Assembly: GCA_011620505.1 (NCBI GenBank)
Contig: WOZA01000112.1
Location: 1-50,240 of the forward strand
Source of the DNA: Anaerolineaceae bacterium
GTDB lineage: Bacteria; Chloroflexota; Anaerolineae; Anaerolineales; Anaerolineaceae
Length of the DNA stretch: 50,240 nt
Reading direction: 5' to 3'
Shown: positions 1 to 9,584 of the stretch, piece after piece
Position numbering within the stretch: position 1 is the stretch's first letter
Layout of the letters: every line of letters begins with the position of its first letter
Program-made: the position numbers and the translations under genes
Notes under the pieces: model-generated
Databases searched by the model: none
What the model was told of the DNA's origin: nothing
Seen by the model: the letters and a program-made list of their open reading frames with translations, nothing else

Positions 1-349
1 TAACCCGCACTCATTCATAATCACAGGGGACATATCGATCACAGCAAACTTTACCAAGTGGGAATCTCCAGGATCCGCTGAGACTAAATTTCTCCCCCCA
101 CATTTTATTTTCAGCTTAAGGTAAAAGGAGTAAAAATTCTTATGTGGTGGATAAGAGTCATTTTCTCATTAATAAAATGGAGGTCTTCCTATTTGACCAT
201 ATGAGATCAAGCTTCTTCGAAGCCAATAGCAACTACGCTTGCGACCATATCTGCCATCACATTCTCTCCGAATCTCCGCCATCAGGTATAATTCTTTCAG
301 TGCAATTCAAGGATCGGAGAATGGTTGCCCTGACGACCGACACTAACTA
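1..349. other. Leading non-coding stretch upstream of the kinase
   Basis: I see no convincing gene here. A short GTG-started frame at 144-350 has no Shine-Dalgarno sequence and no recognisable protein features, so I treat it as chance. The stretch holds a good -10-like hexamer (see 287-292) and presumably the 5' leader of the kinase gene. The end of any gene to the left is not visible. Confidence 0.5.
287..292 (+). promoter_or_regulatory. Candidate -10 box (TATAAT) for the kinase gene
   Basis: A perfect TATAAT preceded by GG lies about 58 bases upstream of the kinase start codon. No good -35 hexamer sits at 16-18 bases, so the call rests on the -10 box alone. Confidence 0.35.
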
Positions 350-2794
350 ATGAATCTGGGGAAGTTTCGTATATTCGAGGAGGTTGGACACGGCGGTTTT
401 GGCACCGTTTACCGCGCCAACGACATCACCCTCGACCGGATCGTCGCCCTCAAGATCCTCCACCAGGAATACCTCTCCGACCAAAAATTCATCGAATCCT
501 TCAAGCGTGAAGCCAGAATGATGGCTAAGGTCTCGCATCCAAATGTGGTGCAAATTTTCGAGGTCGGGGACCTCAAAGGGCAAATTTACATCGCCATGCA
601 GTATTTTGACGGCGGCAACCTCGATCAAAAAATCCAGGCTGGCGGTCCACTGCCCCTCAAAGATGCGATCCGCATGCTCAACCAAACCGCGCGCGGGTTG
701 GAAGCTGGCCATAAGATCGGGCTTGTCCATCGGGATGTAAAACCTGCGAACATCCTCTACAACCGCGAAGGATACATAGCCATCAGTGATTTTGGCGTAG
801 CCAAATCCATCCAGCAGAGCTCCCCTGAAACGACCAACTCTTTCAACCAATTTGCCGGTACGCCTTATTACATCCCGCCCGAGCTCTGGAAGTCCGAGGG
901 CAACCCCTCCCCTGCTGCGGATGTCTACAGCCTTGCCTGCGTTTTCTACGAAGCCTTGACTGGCGAGGTCTTATTCGCAGGCGAAACATACGAACATGTA
1001 CTCACCCGCCACGTGCTCGAAGCCCCGGTTTTCAGTACGGCATTTCCCGAAAGCCTGGTGGAAACGCTCACTATAGCCCTGGCTAAGAACCCAAGCGATC
1101 GCTACCAGACCATGAACGACTTTTTGGCTGCAGTCAGAGGAGCGCTCGAAAGGCAACCGCGCAAATCAGCTGTGTCAAGGACGCCGCCGGAACAAAGCAG
1201 CGTGATTGAAGAGCTGCCAAAACCGCTGTCACCTGGCAAAATCACCTTTGATGAACTTGTCAGGCGCTCCCAGCGCAAAAGCAGCCCTCAGAGCCCCATC
1301 ACGAAACCCACGCCAATCAGCCAACCAACTCCCGCGCCAATCAAACTGACCATCCCCACGGCCCAGCCACAACAGCAGAAAACTGAGCCTGAACCCGAGA
1401 GCAAGCCAGAGGCTCCCGCGGTTCTTCCGATCATCCACCCGCCAAAGAAAAGCGAGCCGCTTCCCGGACCAAATGCCGAAGACAAACCTTCTCCCGAAGC
1501 ACTTGAAACCAAGCCTGAGGTGAGATTGCCCGAAATCGAGGCAGAACATAATGGAGGATCGGTCAACGAAGGCTTATCGGATGAAGGGAGTGCCGAAGAT
1601 TTCTTCGCCCAAACCTCCGATGCGCCCCTCGAAACCAACGATTTGGGACTGCTGGAAGCGAGAGAAACTTCCCCAACAGAGAATCTGGACGATAGCTTAA
1701 TCTTTGAGAATTGGCTCACCAAGGAGTCAGTCGAAGAGCAGCCAGCGTTGGCTGAATCCTCCGTTTCGGATGAAGCAGAAGAAGCATCAGTTGTTGAACC
1801 CCCTCTCGTTGCAGGGCAAGAATCAGCCGATGGAGATGACTTCGCAGATAAAAAGAATGCCGAAACTCAAAGTGACTCAGAGCTAATCAATCCTGTTGAG
1901 CAAGGTCTCACTGATATTTTTGTTGAAACGCAATTGGAGGAGGATCAGAGCGAACCTGCACCAGAGCCGCTTACTGTTCCAACTCAAACAACACAGGCGC
2001 GATTGGAAAAGGGTAAAGATGCTGAACCTGATGTTGCGCTTGAGGAAGGTGCAATTGCAGCCGCATCAACAAGCCAGATTGCGATGAGGGAAAGAAAACC
2101 GGAAGATCAGGTTGTTCTTGAAACAATCTCAGAATTGCCCCGAGCAGAGCAGAATTTTACGTCACCGGATGTCAAACCCGCCCAAATCTTAAAAGAACGG
2201 GAAGGTCTGCTCGCTCACAATGCAGCTACCAACAAGTTTGACCAAAGCCAAAAGACAGAAGCTGCAAGCGGACTCAAGAGGAATTCTAAATTTGTCCTGA
2301 TGCTTGCCGTTGGCGGGATTGCAGTGATTGCGTTGGCTTTCCTGGTGTTTTCCGGTCAGGCTGGCAGCTGGTTTGGCGGAAAACCCAGCGGTACTCCGAC
2401 CTTTACCCTGACTCCGCTTCCAGGCAACACGGCAGCAGCCCCAGTGATCCTGCCAAACCGCACAAACACCTCGACTATCGCTGCTGGCTATATAAGCACC
2501 AACGCGCAAGTTAGCGCTACAGCCACCTTACATTCTCCAACCCGAACCGCGACTGCCACAGCAACGCCTTATCCAACTGCCAGACCCACCGACCGACCGA
2601 CCAATCCGCTGGTCGTCACTACCGCGCCGCCTGTTGTGTCCACAGCTCCACCGACTGCGATCATTGTGCCGCCAACAATTGCCCCACCAACAGCTACTAT
2701 AGCGCCGCCAACCGTCTCCCCGCCGACTACAACAGCTGCGCCACCAAATATAACTATACCCCCCACCAGGGCTCCCACACCCACACCATCCTAA
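350..2794 (+). CDS. Membrane-anchored Ser/Thr protein kinase (PknB-like)
   Basis: Hanks-type serine/threonine kinase of 814 residues. The N-terminal catalytic domain (about 1-270) has the glycine loop GHGGFG (13-18), the ATP-binding Lys in VALK (about 35), the catalytic loop HRDVKPAN (about 126-133) and the DFG motif (about 148), so it should be active. A long acidic, Pro/Glu-rich linker (about 270-640) leads to one transmembrane helix (about 645-667). An external tail made almost only of Thr, Pro and Ala follows. There are no PASTA repeats. The start codon has no clear SD (ACTAACTA precedes ATG), so translation may be weak or leaderless. The next two genes on the same strand encode secreted beta-propeller proteins, which could be extracellular partners (inference). 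Confidence 0.93.
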   Translation: MNLGKFRIFEEVGHGGFGTVYRANDITLDRIVALKILHQEYLSDQKFIESFKREARMMAKVSHPNVVQIFEVGDLKGQIYIAMQYFDGGNLDQKIQAGGPLPLKDAIRMLNQTARGLEAGHKIGLVHRDVKPANILYNREGYIAISDFGVAKSIQQSSPETTNSFNQFAGTPYYIPPELWKSEGNPSPAADVYSLACVFYEALTGEVLFAGETYEHVLTRHVLEAPVFSTAFPESLVETLTIALAKNPSDRYQTMNDFLAAVRGALERQPRKSAVSRTPPEQSSVIEELPKPLSPGKITFDELVRRSQRKSSPQSPITKPTPISQPTPAPIKLTIPTAQPQQQKTEPEPESKPEAPAVLPIIHPPKKSEPLPGPNAEDKPSPEALETKPEVRLPEIEAEHNGGSVNEGLSDEGSAEDFFAQTSDAPLETNDLGLLEARETSPTENLDDSLIFENWLTKESVEEQPALAESSVSDEAEEASVVEPPLVAGQESADGDDFADKKNAETQSDSELINPVEQGLTDIFVETQLEEDQSEPAPEPLTVPTQTTQARLEKGKDAEPDVALEEGAIAAASTSQIAMRERKPEDQVVLETISELPRAEQNFTSPDVKPAQILKEREGLLAHNAATNKFDQSQKTEAASGLKRNSKFVLMLAVGGIAVIALAFLVFSGQAGSWFGGKPSGTPTFTLTPLPGNTAAAPVILPNRTNTSTIAAGYISTNAQVSATATLHSPTRTATATATPYPTARPTDRPTNPLVVTTAPPVVSTAPPTAIIVPPTIAPPTATIAPPTVSPPTTTAAPPNITIPPTRAPTPTPS

Positions 2795-2856
2795 ATCACT
2801 GGATTTATCTGTTAGAGTATTTAACACACAAAGCTTGATAACAATTGGAGGAAAAG

Positions 2857-5253
2857 ATGAAAAGAATAGTTGCTTTAATTTTTGCTTTCACACTGCTTTT
2901 TGGAACACTCGGCAGCACAGCGTTTGCTCAGACTCCGGATGAGAACACACCCCAGGATCTTACCTACTACTTTCGCCGCAGTTGGGGTGGAGAGGCTGAT
3001 CAGATACATGCTGCGACTGACATAGTTGTTGCCAGTAACGGCGATATTTTTATCGCTTTGGACGTATTGGATCGCATTCTGAAAATTTCTGCCTCGGACA
3101 AGACGTACTCAACCTTTGGGAAGCCAGGCTACGGAGAAGGTGAAATCGCTGATCCACGCGGACTGGCTTTAGCTTCAAATGGCAATGTTTATGTCACCAA
3201 TAGAGGGTTTCTTGTTTCGGTCTTTACTCCCGATGGAGAATGTGTAAACTCGTGGGGAACTGCAGGAATTGGACCCGGCGAGTTCCTCGGTGCAACAGGA
3301 ATTACTATCGACCAGGCTGGAGTGGTATATGTCGCAGACAAACAAAACAATCGAATTCAAAAATTCGATTTGGATGGGACTTATTTGGGTGAAATCAGTC
3401 ATAATCCTGAAAACCCGAATCGGCTGAACGGGCCTGTGGATTTGATAGTCGATAACTCAGGCAATGTTTATGTCGTAGATGGAAGTGGTTTTTCAGTCGA
3501 AAAGTATTCCTCGAGTGGCGAATTTATCACAGAATGGGGTCAAATAGACGCAGTAAGTATAGACCTGGATGACCAGGGATATTTGTATGTGATGGATACC
3601 GTCGGTAAGAAAGTTTTTCAATATTCAGATGACGGTCAGTATATACAGGATTGGGAATTTGAAGCCTATAAGGATTCATATGGTGGAGGCATAGACTTCA
3701 AAGATGGATATTTATACCTGGCCTATAGCGGTAATTATTTTGCACTCAAACTAAGTATGGATGGTTCCCAAAATTATAGATGGGGACCATATTCTCCAGC
3801 ACCAGAGAAGTTTGATGCAACTAGTGGGATAACAGTTGATAATCAAGGTCAGATCATCGTGGCTGACGAGGTCGATCATAGAATCCAGGTATTTAATACG
3901 GATGGTTCTCTTTTGCAGGTGGTAACCCATGTCAATCAGGAAAATAACCTCCCATTCTCTCCTATTGATGTTGCAGTTGATTCTGACGGATATTATTATG
4001 TCGTTGATGCTGTAACCGACCAATTATTCAAATTCTCCCCAGAATGGATGTTTATTGAACAATGGGGAGCACAAGGTGAGCAGCCAGGACAATTCATGTT
4101 TCCAATGAGCCTTACCGTGGATCAATCGGGAATGGTTTATGTGGCTGACTACTACCGAGAATGCGTAGTTAAATTTGATGCATCAGGTGTGTTTCTGAAA
4201 GAATGGTGTAACAATTCAGAGGGTGTTACCGACATGACAGCCCCCTACGATATCACAATAGATCACCAGGGAATTGTTTATGTTGTGGACTACTTTTCCA
4301 AATACATCTTTAAATTTACTAGTGAGGGTAGTTTGATATCTAAGTTTAAGCCTTCACCACAATCCGGGCAAATCAGTGGAATCGATGTTGATGAGAATGG
4401 CAATATTTTTGTAACAGACCATGGTTACAGCAGTGTTAGAGTTCTCAACTCGTCTGGACAGATTCTTTCAACTTTCAGCGGATATGGTTCTGAACCAGGT
4501 CAATTGAGAAACCCAGAAAGAATTGTCTTAGGACCAGAAGGTCAGGTGATTGTTGCGGACAGTAAAAATCTACGAATGCAGATTTTTACCACATCAATTC
4601 CTGATTCCGACCCCGAATCAGGTCTTGTACAAAATGGGACTATTGAACAACAACTCATAGAGTGGTCATATGGAGGAGACATTGGAGATAATTCTGTAAG
4701 TGTTTCTACGGACAAAATACAGGGTGATTATTCTATGCTATTGGGATTGCCTGTCATGCAAACAGAACAAGGACAATCGAGCGCATGGGCATATAGCAAT
4801 TTCTTCATCGATCCATTGTGGACACGTCCAATACTGACCTTTAATTACAAAATGCATGTCAACGATAACATGCATTATTCCGACTTTCTCGTGACCGTTC
4901 AAAATGGTGTTGGTGACAGAACTGAAAGAATCGTAATTCGGGATGGATACATCCCCTGCAGCGGCAATTACGCCCCCCGCCCCGGGCGAGATCTAGGCTG
5001 GCGAATAGGCGGCTATGATCTCTCAGCTTTCAAAGGTCAGCATATCCGCATCGTCTTCTCCAACCGCAACCTCTGGCCGGATTCGCTTGGGATTTGGACC
5101 AATGTGGATAACGTGCGCGTGCTGGATGCCGGTCCGATTCCGCCCGCGGCAGGTCCTTTTACGCTCAACCTACCGCTTATCAGCCTTAATAAATGCGACA
5201 TTCCGGATTACACCCTACAAGGCGGACTTGAACGCTCCTTGCTTGATCATTGA
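2857..5253 (+). CDS. Secreted NHL-repeat beta-propeller protein 1
   Basis: A 798-residue exported protein. I chose ATG 2857 over the in-frame TTG at 2845 because GGAGG (2847-2851) sits five bases before it. A signal peptide ends near FAQ. About twelve NHL-type repeats follow (pattern: G-hydrophobic-VD..G.VYVAD....RIQKF), enough for two six-bladed propellers. A C-terminal domain (about residue 588 on) has a jelly-roll-like look. NHL propellers usually mediate protein or ligand binding and have no catalytic motif. The N-terminal motif RRSWGGEADQI and the C-terminal domain are shared with the next gene, so the pair arose by duplication. The repeat region is visibly AT-richer than the 3' end from about 4960 on. 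Ligand unknown. Confidence 0.88.
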   Translation: MKRIVALIFAFTLLFGTLGSTAFAQTPDENTPQDLTYYFRRSWGGEADQIHAATDIVVASNGDIFIALDVLDRILKISASDKTYSTFGKPGYGEGEIADPRGLALASNGNVYVTNRGFLVSVFTPDGECVNSWGTAGIGPGEFLGATGITIDQAGVVYVADKQNNRIQKFDLDGTYLGEISHNPENPNRLNGPVDLIVDNSGNVYVVDGSGFSVEKYSSSGEFITEWGQIDAVSIDLDDQGYLYVMDTVGKKVFQYSDDGQYIQDWEFEAYKDSYGGGIDFKDGYLYLAYSGNYFALKLSMDGSQNYRWGPYSPAPEKFDATSGITVDNQGQIIVADEVDHRIQVFNTDGSLLQVVTHVNQENNLPFSPIDVAVDSDGYYYVVDAVTDQLFKFSPEWMFIEQWGAQGEQPGQFMFPMSLTVDQSGMVYVADYYRECVVKFDASGVFLKEWCNNSEGVTDMTAPYDITIDHQGIVYVVDYFSKYIFKFTSEGSLISKFKPSPQSGQISGIDVDENGNIFVTDHGYSSVRVLNSSGQILSTFSGYGSEPGQLRNPERIVLGPEGQVIVADSKNLRMQIFTTSIPDSDPESGLVQNGTIEQQLIEWSYGGDIGDNSVSVSTDKIQGDYSMLLGLPVMQTEQGQSSAWAYSNFFIDPLWTRPILTFNYKMHVNDNMHYSDFLVTVQNGVGDRTERIVIRDGYIPCSGNYAPRPGRDLGWRIGGYDLSAFKGQHIRIVFSNRNLWPDSLGIWTNVDNVRVLDAGPIPPAAGPFTLNLPLISLNKCDIPDYTLQGGLERSLLDH

Positions 5254-5271
5254 GAATAAAAGAAGGACTAT

Positions 5272-7752
5272 ATGACGAAATTATCTCGCTGCTTGTTACT
5301 TGTCACTTTCCTGTTTGGCCTGCTGCCAGGCGCAAGCGCAATTTCATCTGGGGAGAGGTTTGAGTCGGCAGTCCAGCCTCTGCAAGAGATTGTTAATCCT
5401 CCAAATACTGAATCCCACATCAACAGCTCCCCCTATGTCTTTCGCCGGTCCTGGGGGGGTGAGGCAGATCAAATTATGTACCCACAAGGTATGGTGATTA
5501 CCGATGATGGCAACCTGATTGTTGCCAATTCAGGATTGAACCGAATAACATTGATAAATCAGAACGATAATACAATGACAACCATTGGAGGATTTGGTAC
5601 AGATCCAGGAAGTTTTGATTGGCCATCTGAAGTTGCTATGGCCGCTGACGGTACGCTCTTCATATCTGATTCCGGAAACAATCGGGTCCAACACATAACA
5701 ATTGAAGGGGAAGTGCTCAACTATTGGGGCAATTATGGCTCTGAAATCGGTCAGTTTAATAATCCTAGCGGAATCGCTGTCAGTGGAGATAACTTTGTTT
5801 ATGTAACAGACGATTTAAACGACCGGGTACAAAAATTTACTATCTCAGGTCAGTTTGTGAATTCATGGGGAAGTTCTGGGACTGGACCCGGTCAATTTAA
5901 TCGCCCCGAAGGTCTGGTGATTGATGACCTGGGGTACGTTTACATACTTGATAGTAACAACGACCGCGTGCAAAAGTTTGATGCCAATGGGAACTATTCA
6001 TTGCAGTGGGGTACAAGAGGTTGGGCAGACGATCAACTCTTGAGTCCTGATGCTATCGCCATTGATAACAGTGGGAATATCCTTGTGGCTGATTACAGCA
6101 CAAGAATTCGGATCTTCTCATCATCAGGCTTATTCTTAGGTTACCTTTACGAAGTTATTGGATTGCCAGAGGTCCCGGCTTGGATCAGAGGTCTGGCTGT
6201 TGATAGCCATGGTGCAGTCTATGTTTCTATGTACAACTATGATGAAATTAATAAGCACGCCCCCGACGGCACCTATCTGCGCGACTGGGGAAGCAAAACA
6301 CTCGGTGCTGGGAAGTTTCGCTTTCCAGACGCATTGGCGCTTACCTCTTCAGGCGAGATATTGGTTCCCGATAGTAATAATCACAGTATCCAAGTTTTCA
6401 CGCCGTATGGAAGTGTTAGGGCAATCATCGGTCAGGAAGGCAGTGGACCCGGTGAATTCTTCGTACCAAGCGATGTAACCACGGATTCAACTGGAAACAT
6501 TTATGTTGCAGACGGCGGAAATTCAAGGATACAAGTATTCAATCAGAATTGGGATTTCATCCGGGAATTTGGATCAGAAGGGTACGGGGATGGACAATGG
6601 GATTGCTTAACATCATTAGCGGTGGATTCTGATGGAAATATTTATGGACTCGATGCATGCACTGAAAAGGTTCAAAAGTTCAGTAATACAGGTCAATTCC
6701 TACTGAGCTGGATTCCAGATCAAGGTGCATCTTGGGGGCCAGAGAGTATTCATATTGACCAATCTGATCACGTGTACGTTTCACATGGTGTGATCCTTCA
6801 GTATGATCAGGATGGAAAATATCTTCGCTCGTTTGGCAATTATGGGCATGGAATCGGGGAGCTGTATGTGCCATGCGGTTTTCACGTGACATCAAACGGT
6901 AATTTGTTTATAGCCGATGCTGGTAAAGATGAAATTATCGTCCTGGATTCCTCTGGTAATTACCTTTATTCTATTGGATCTCCAGGTTACCACGTTGGAG
7001 AATTCGGCGGACCCAAAGACATAGCGGTGACACCCGCCGGTTCAGTTTACGTTTTAGACAGCGCCAACCAGAGAGTGCAATTCTTTTCTCCACAAGCTAT
7101 CACACCCGACCCCACCACTGGGCTTGCGCTGAATGGCAGTTTTGAAAACGAGCCGCCGCTGATGGAATGGACCTGCGGCGGAAAATTACCAGTTAACCGC
7201 AGCACGATCAGCTCTCACGGTAGTTATTCAATTCGTCTTGGTCAACCGGTAACTCAAACCGAGCAGGGCATGCGAGAAGCGTGGGCATACACCAGCATTT
7301 ACGTGGACCCTGCCTGGAACAGACCAATGCTTACTTTCAAATACCGCATGTTTGTCAATGACATCATGGATTATTCTGACTTCTACGTGGCGATTCAAGA
7401 TGGGGCTGGCTTGAATCACCTGGAAACAGTCATGAGGGATGGGTTTCAACCTTGCACGCCTGGGCAACCGCCCACCGCCGCGCAGGATCTTGGCTGGCGG
7501 ATGGGCAGCTATGATCTGTCGGCTTTCAAAGGTCAGCATATCCGAATTGTATTTTCCAACCGCAACCTCTGGCCGCAATCATGGGGAATCTGGACCAATG
7601 TGGACGATGTACGCGTTCTAGATGCTGGCCCAATGCCGCCTCTCACGGGTCCTTATAAGGCCAATCTGCCGTTGATATTTAACAAAAAATGCGACGTTCC
7701 TTTGCTGCTGAATGGTAAGGTATTGGAACGACCGGGGATCGACCTTTATTAG
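5272..7752 (+). CDS. Secreted NHL-repeat beta-propeller protein 2
   Basis: An 826-residue paralogue of the preceding gene, 18 bases downstream and probably cotranscribed. GAAGGA at 5262-5267 supports ATG 5272. A signal peptide (LLPGASA) is followed by the shared RRSWGGEADQI motif and about twelve NHL repeats, several near-consensus (for example NNPSGIAV, NRPEGLVI, FVPSDVTT). The C-terminal domain (about residue 616 on) is close to that of protein 1, including the stretch YDLSAFKGQHIRIVFSNRNL, which is identical in both. Probably exported and acting outside the membrane as a binding or scaffold protein. No sortase or lipobox signal is seen, so its anchoring is unclear. Confidence 0.88.
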   Translation: MTKLSRCLLLVTFLFGLLPGASAISSGERFESAVQPLQEIVNPPNTESHINSSPYVFRRSWGGEADQIMYPQGMVITDDGNLIVANSGLNRITLINQNDNTMTTIGGFGTDPGSFDWPSEVAMAADGTLFISDSGNNRVQHITIEGEVLNYWGNYGSEIGQFNNPSGIAVSGDNFVYVTDDLNDRVQKFTISGQFVNSWGSSGTGPGQFNRPEGLVIDDLGYVYILDSNNDRVQKFDANGNYSLQWGTRGWADDQLLSPDAIAIDNSGNILVADYSTRIRIFSSSGLFLGYLYEVIGLPEVPAWIRGLAVDSHGAVYVSMYNYDEINKHAPDGTYLRDWGSKTLGAGKFRFPDALALTSSGEILVPDSNNHSIQVFTPYGSVRAIIGQEGSGPGEFFVPSDVTTDSTGNIYVADGGNSRIQVFNQNWDFIREFGSEGYGDGQWDCLTSLAVDSDGNIYGLDACTEKVQKFSNTGQFLLSWIPDQGASWGPESIHIDQSDHVYVSHGVILQYDQDGKYLRSFGNYGHGIGELYVPCGFHVTSNGNLFIADAGKDEIIVLDSSGNYLYSIGSPGYHVGEFGGPKDIAVTPAGSVYVLDSANQRVQFFSPQAITPDPTTGLALNGSFENEPPLMEWTCGGKLPVNRSTISSHGSYSIRLGQPVTQTEQGMREAWAYTSIYVDPAWNRPMLTFKYRMFVNDIMDYSDFYVAIQDGAGLNHLETVMRDGFQPCTPGQPPTAAQDLGWRMGSYDLSAFKGQHIRIVFSNRNLWPQSWGIWTNVDDVRVLDAGPMPPLTGPYKANLPLIFNKKCDVPLLLNGKVLERPGIDLY

Positions 7753-7763
7753 CTTCTACACAC

Positions 7764-7795
7764 AAAAAAATGGCCCTTTTCAGGGCTATTTTTTT
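7764..7795. terminator. Bidirectional intrinsic terminator
   Basis: An A7 tract, a stem built on GGCCCT/AGGGCT with loop TTTC, and a T-run follow each other between two convergent genes. A-run and T-run flank the stem, so it can stop transcription from both sides. It touches the 3' end of the glycosidase gene. Confidence 0.85.
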
Positions 7796-9584
7796 AGGTT
7801 TTCATTGCCCCCTGGTAGAGTTCCAGGTGAGCCTGGCGGAGGCGACTGGGGTCCATCTTCTCGACTTTACGGTCGTAGGTCAGGTAGCCGTTGATTTCGG
7901 TCTCGATGTCGGTAGTTTGGGTATAGATCGCCACGGAAAGCCCCAGCGGGATCAGAGGTTTCACCTGCTCCTCCAGCAGACGCAGGTAAGCTGCCGTGAG
8001 TGAAGCAGCATCCTCGTAATGACCATAGCCAAAACGCTTCTTTTCGGTGTAGACGTGCCCGTCCACCTGCATGGTGTAGCCGCCAAACTCTGTCACAGCC
8101 AATATGCGCTCATCCGGTTGAGAAGCGCTCAGGGGTTTTACGTAGACATGCCGGCTCTGAAAATCGCCACCTCCCTGGTCAAACCAGCCCGAAGCATGGT
8201 CCACCAGGCGGGTTGGGTCATAGCCCTTCACCCAGTAAGAAGTTAGGATTGCATGGAACTGCCCCCAACTTTCGTTGAATGGCACCCACACAGCGATGCA
8301 GGGGAAGTGATAAAGGCTGTCAATCATCTGTTTGAGTTCCTGGCGATATTCCTCGCGGTTTTCGGGATCTTCCCTGCCAAAGCGGTGCAAACGGCGGATG
8401 TCGGAGCGGTGAATACCCGACGTGAAGGTAAAAGCCACCACGGCGTCCTTGGTGGTGCGCCCACCATTGGGCATGTCCTGCCAGACGATCATGCCAAGGC
8501 GATCGCAGGCGTAATACCAGCGCGCCGGCTCAACCTTGACATGCTTGCGGATCATGTTGCAACCGATCTTTTTGGCGTACTCGATGTCATAAAGCATGGC
8601 TTCTTCGGAAGGCGCGGTATAGAGCCCTTCGGGGAAGTAACCCTGGTCCAGGGGACCAAATTGAAAGATGGGTTCGTCATTGAGCGTGAAGCGCCAAAAG
8701 CCTTTCCCGTCGCGGATTTTGCTAAACTTGCGCATGCCAAAATAGCTCCCCACCTCGTCCACTACCTTCCCGTCAATTTTCAGTTTGAGAGTCAGGTCGT
8801 ATAGATTTGGGTGATCAGGATGCCATTTTTGGGGGTCGGGGATGTACAGCAGCATCTGGCTGGCGGAAGTTATGCTGCTGCGTGCCACTTCCTGCCCCTC
8901 AAAGGAGGCGATTGCTTCCAATTCGACTTGCGCGGCATCCACCGCTTCGGATAAGGCAATCTCAACCAGCAGGTTACTTGCATCGAGGTTAGGCGTTAGT
9001 TTCAGGCTGCGGATGTGCTGCCTTGGTAAAACCTCCAGCCAAACCGTCTGCCAGATGCCCGAGACAGAGGTATACCAGATGCCGCCAGTTTCAAGGCGCT
9101 GTTTGCCCTTTTGGTGCAGCTCAGCTTCGGTGGCATCGGTACAGGCTAATACCAGCTCATTTTCTCCTGCAACGAGGAAGCGCGTAATGTCAAAACTGAA
9201 AGGTAGATAGCCGCCCCAGTGCTCCCCCACTTTGCTGTCATTGATCCACAACTCGCAGGCGAAGTCCACCGCCCCGAAGTGCAAATGCACCACTTGATCC
9301 TCAGCGTGGGTCACAGTAAAGCTGCGTCGATACCAGAGTTTCTCATCCGGCTGGAGTACGTGCTCCACACCCGACAGCCTGGATTCAGGGGCGAAGGGCA
9401 CAAGAATTTTTTCCTCATAAGATGCTGGCTTAGGGGCTTCCAAATTCTGGATGACACAATCCCACCAGCCGTTGAGGTTCTGCCAGTTTCCGCGAACCAT
9501 TTGCGGTCGGGGGTATTCTGGCAGGGGGATCGGCTGATCGACCTTCCACGGCGTAGTCAGGTTATTGTGGATCAAATCATGCAT
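7794..9584 (-). CDS. Glycoside hydrolase family 2 enzyme (beta-glucuronidase/beta-galactosidase type)
   Basis: A 596-residue cytoplasmic GH2 enzyme; no signal peptide. The order is a sugar-binding jelly-roll domain (about 20-180, with NLNGWWDCVIQN), an immunoglobulin-like domain, and a TIM barrel. The general acid/base Glu is in PFNESWGQ and the nucleophile Glu in AVTEFGGY. I chose ATG 9584 over the upstream ATG at 9626 because it overlaps the stop of the transporter gene and has a purine-rich GAGAAAGAAG before it. This coupling implies the transporter brings in the glycoside and this enzyme splits it. The exact sugar cannot be read from sequence. There is no extra C-terminal domain, so it is a short member of the family. 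Confidence 0.9.
   Translation of the reverse strand: MHDLIHNNLTTPWKVDQPIPLPEYPRPQMVRGNWQNLNGWWDCVIQNLEAPKPASYEEKILVPFAPESRLSGVEHVLQPDEKLWYRRSFTVTHAEDQVVHLHFGAVDFACELWINDSKVGEHWGGYLPFSFDITRFLVAGENELVLACTDATEAELHQKGKQRLETGGIWYTSVSGIWQTVWLEVLPRQHIRSLKLTPNLDASNLLVEIALSEAVDAAQVELEAIASFEGQEVARSSITSASQMLLYIPDPQKWHPDHPNLYDLTLKLKIDGKVVDEVGSYFGMRKFSKIRDGKGFWRFTLNDEPIFQFGPLDQGYFPEGLYTAPSEEAMLYDIEYAKKIGCNMIRKHVKVEPARWYYACDRLGMIVWQDMPNGGRTTKDAVVAFTFTSGIHRSDIRRLHRFGREDPENREEYRQELKQMIDSLYHFPCIAVWVPFNESWGQFHAILTSYWVKGYDPTRLVDHASGWFDQGGGDFQSRHVYVKPLSASQPDERILAVTEFGGYTMQVDGHVYTEKKRFGYGHYEDAASLTAAYLRLLEEQVKPLIPLGLSVAIYTQTTDIETEINGYLTYDRKVEKMDPSRLRQAHLELYQGAMKT

Noticed and set aside
144..350. 68-codon open frame before the kinase
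   Set aside because: GTG start without SD, no recognisable features, overlaps the kinase start by one base; most likely chance.
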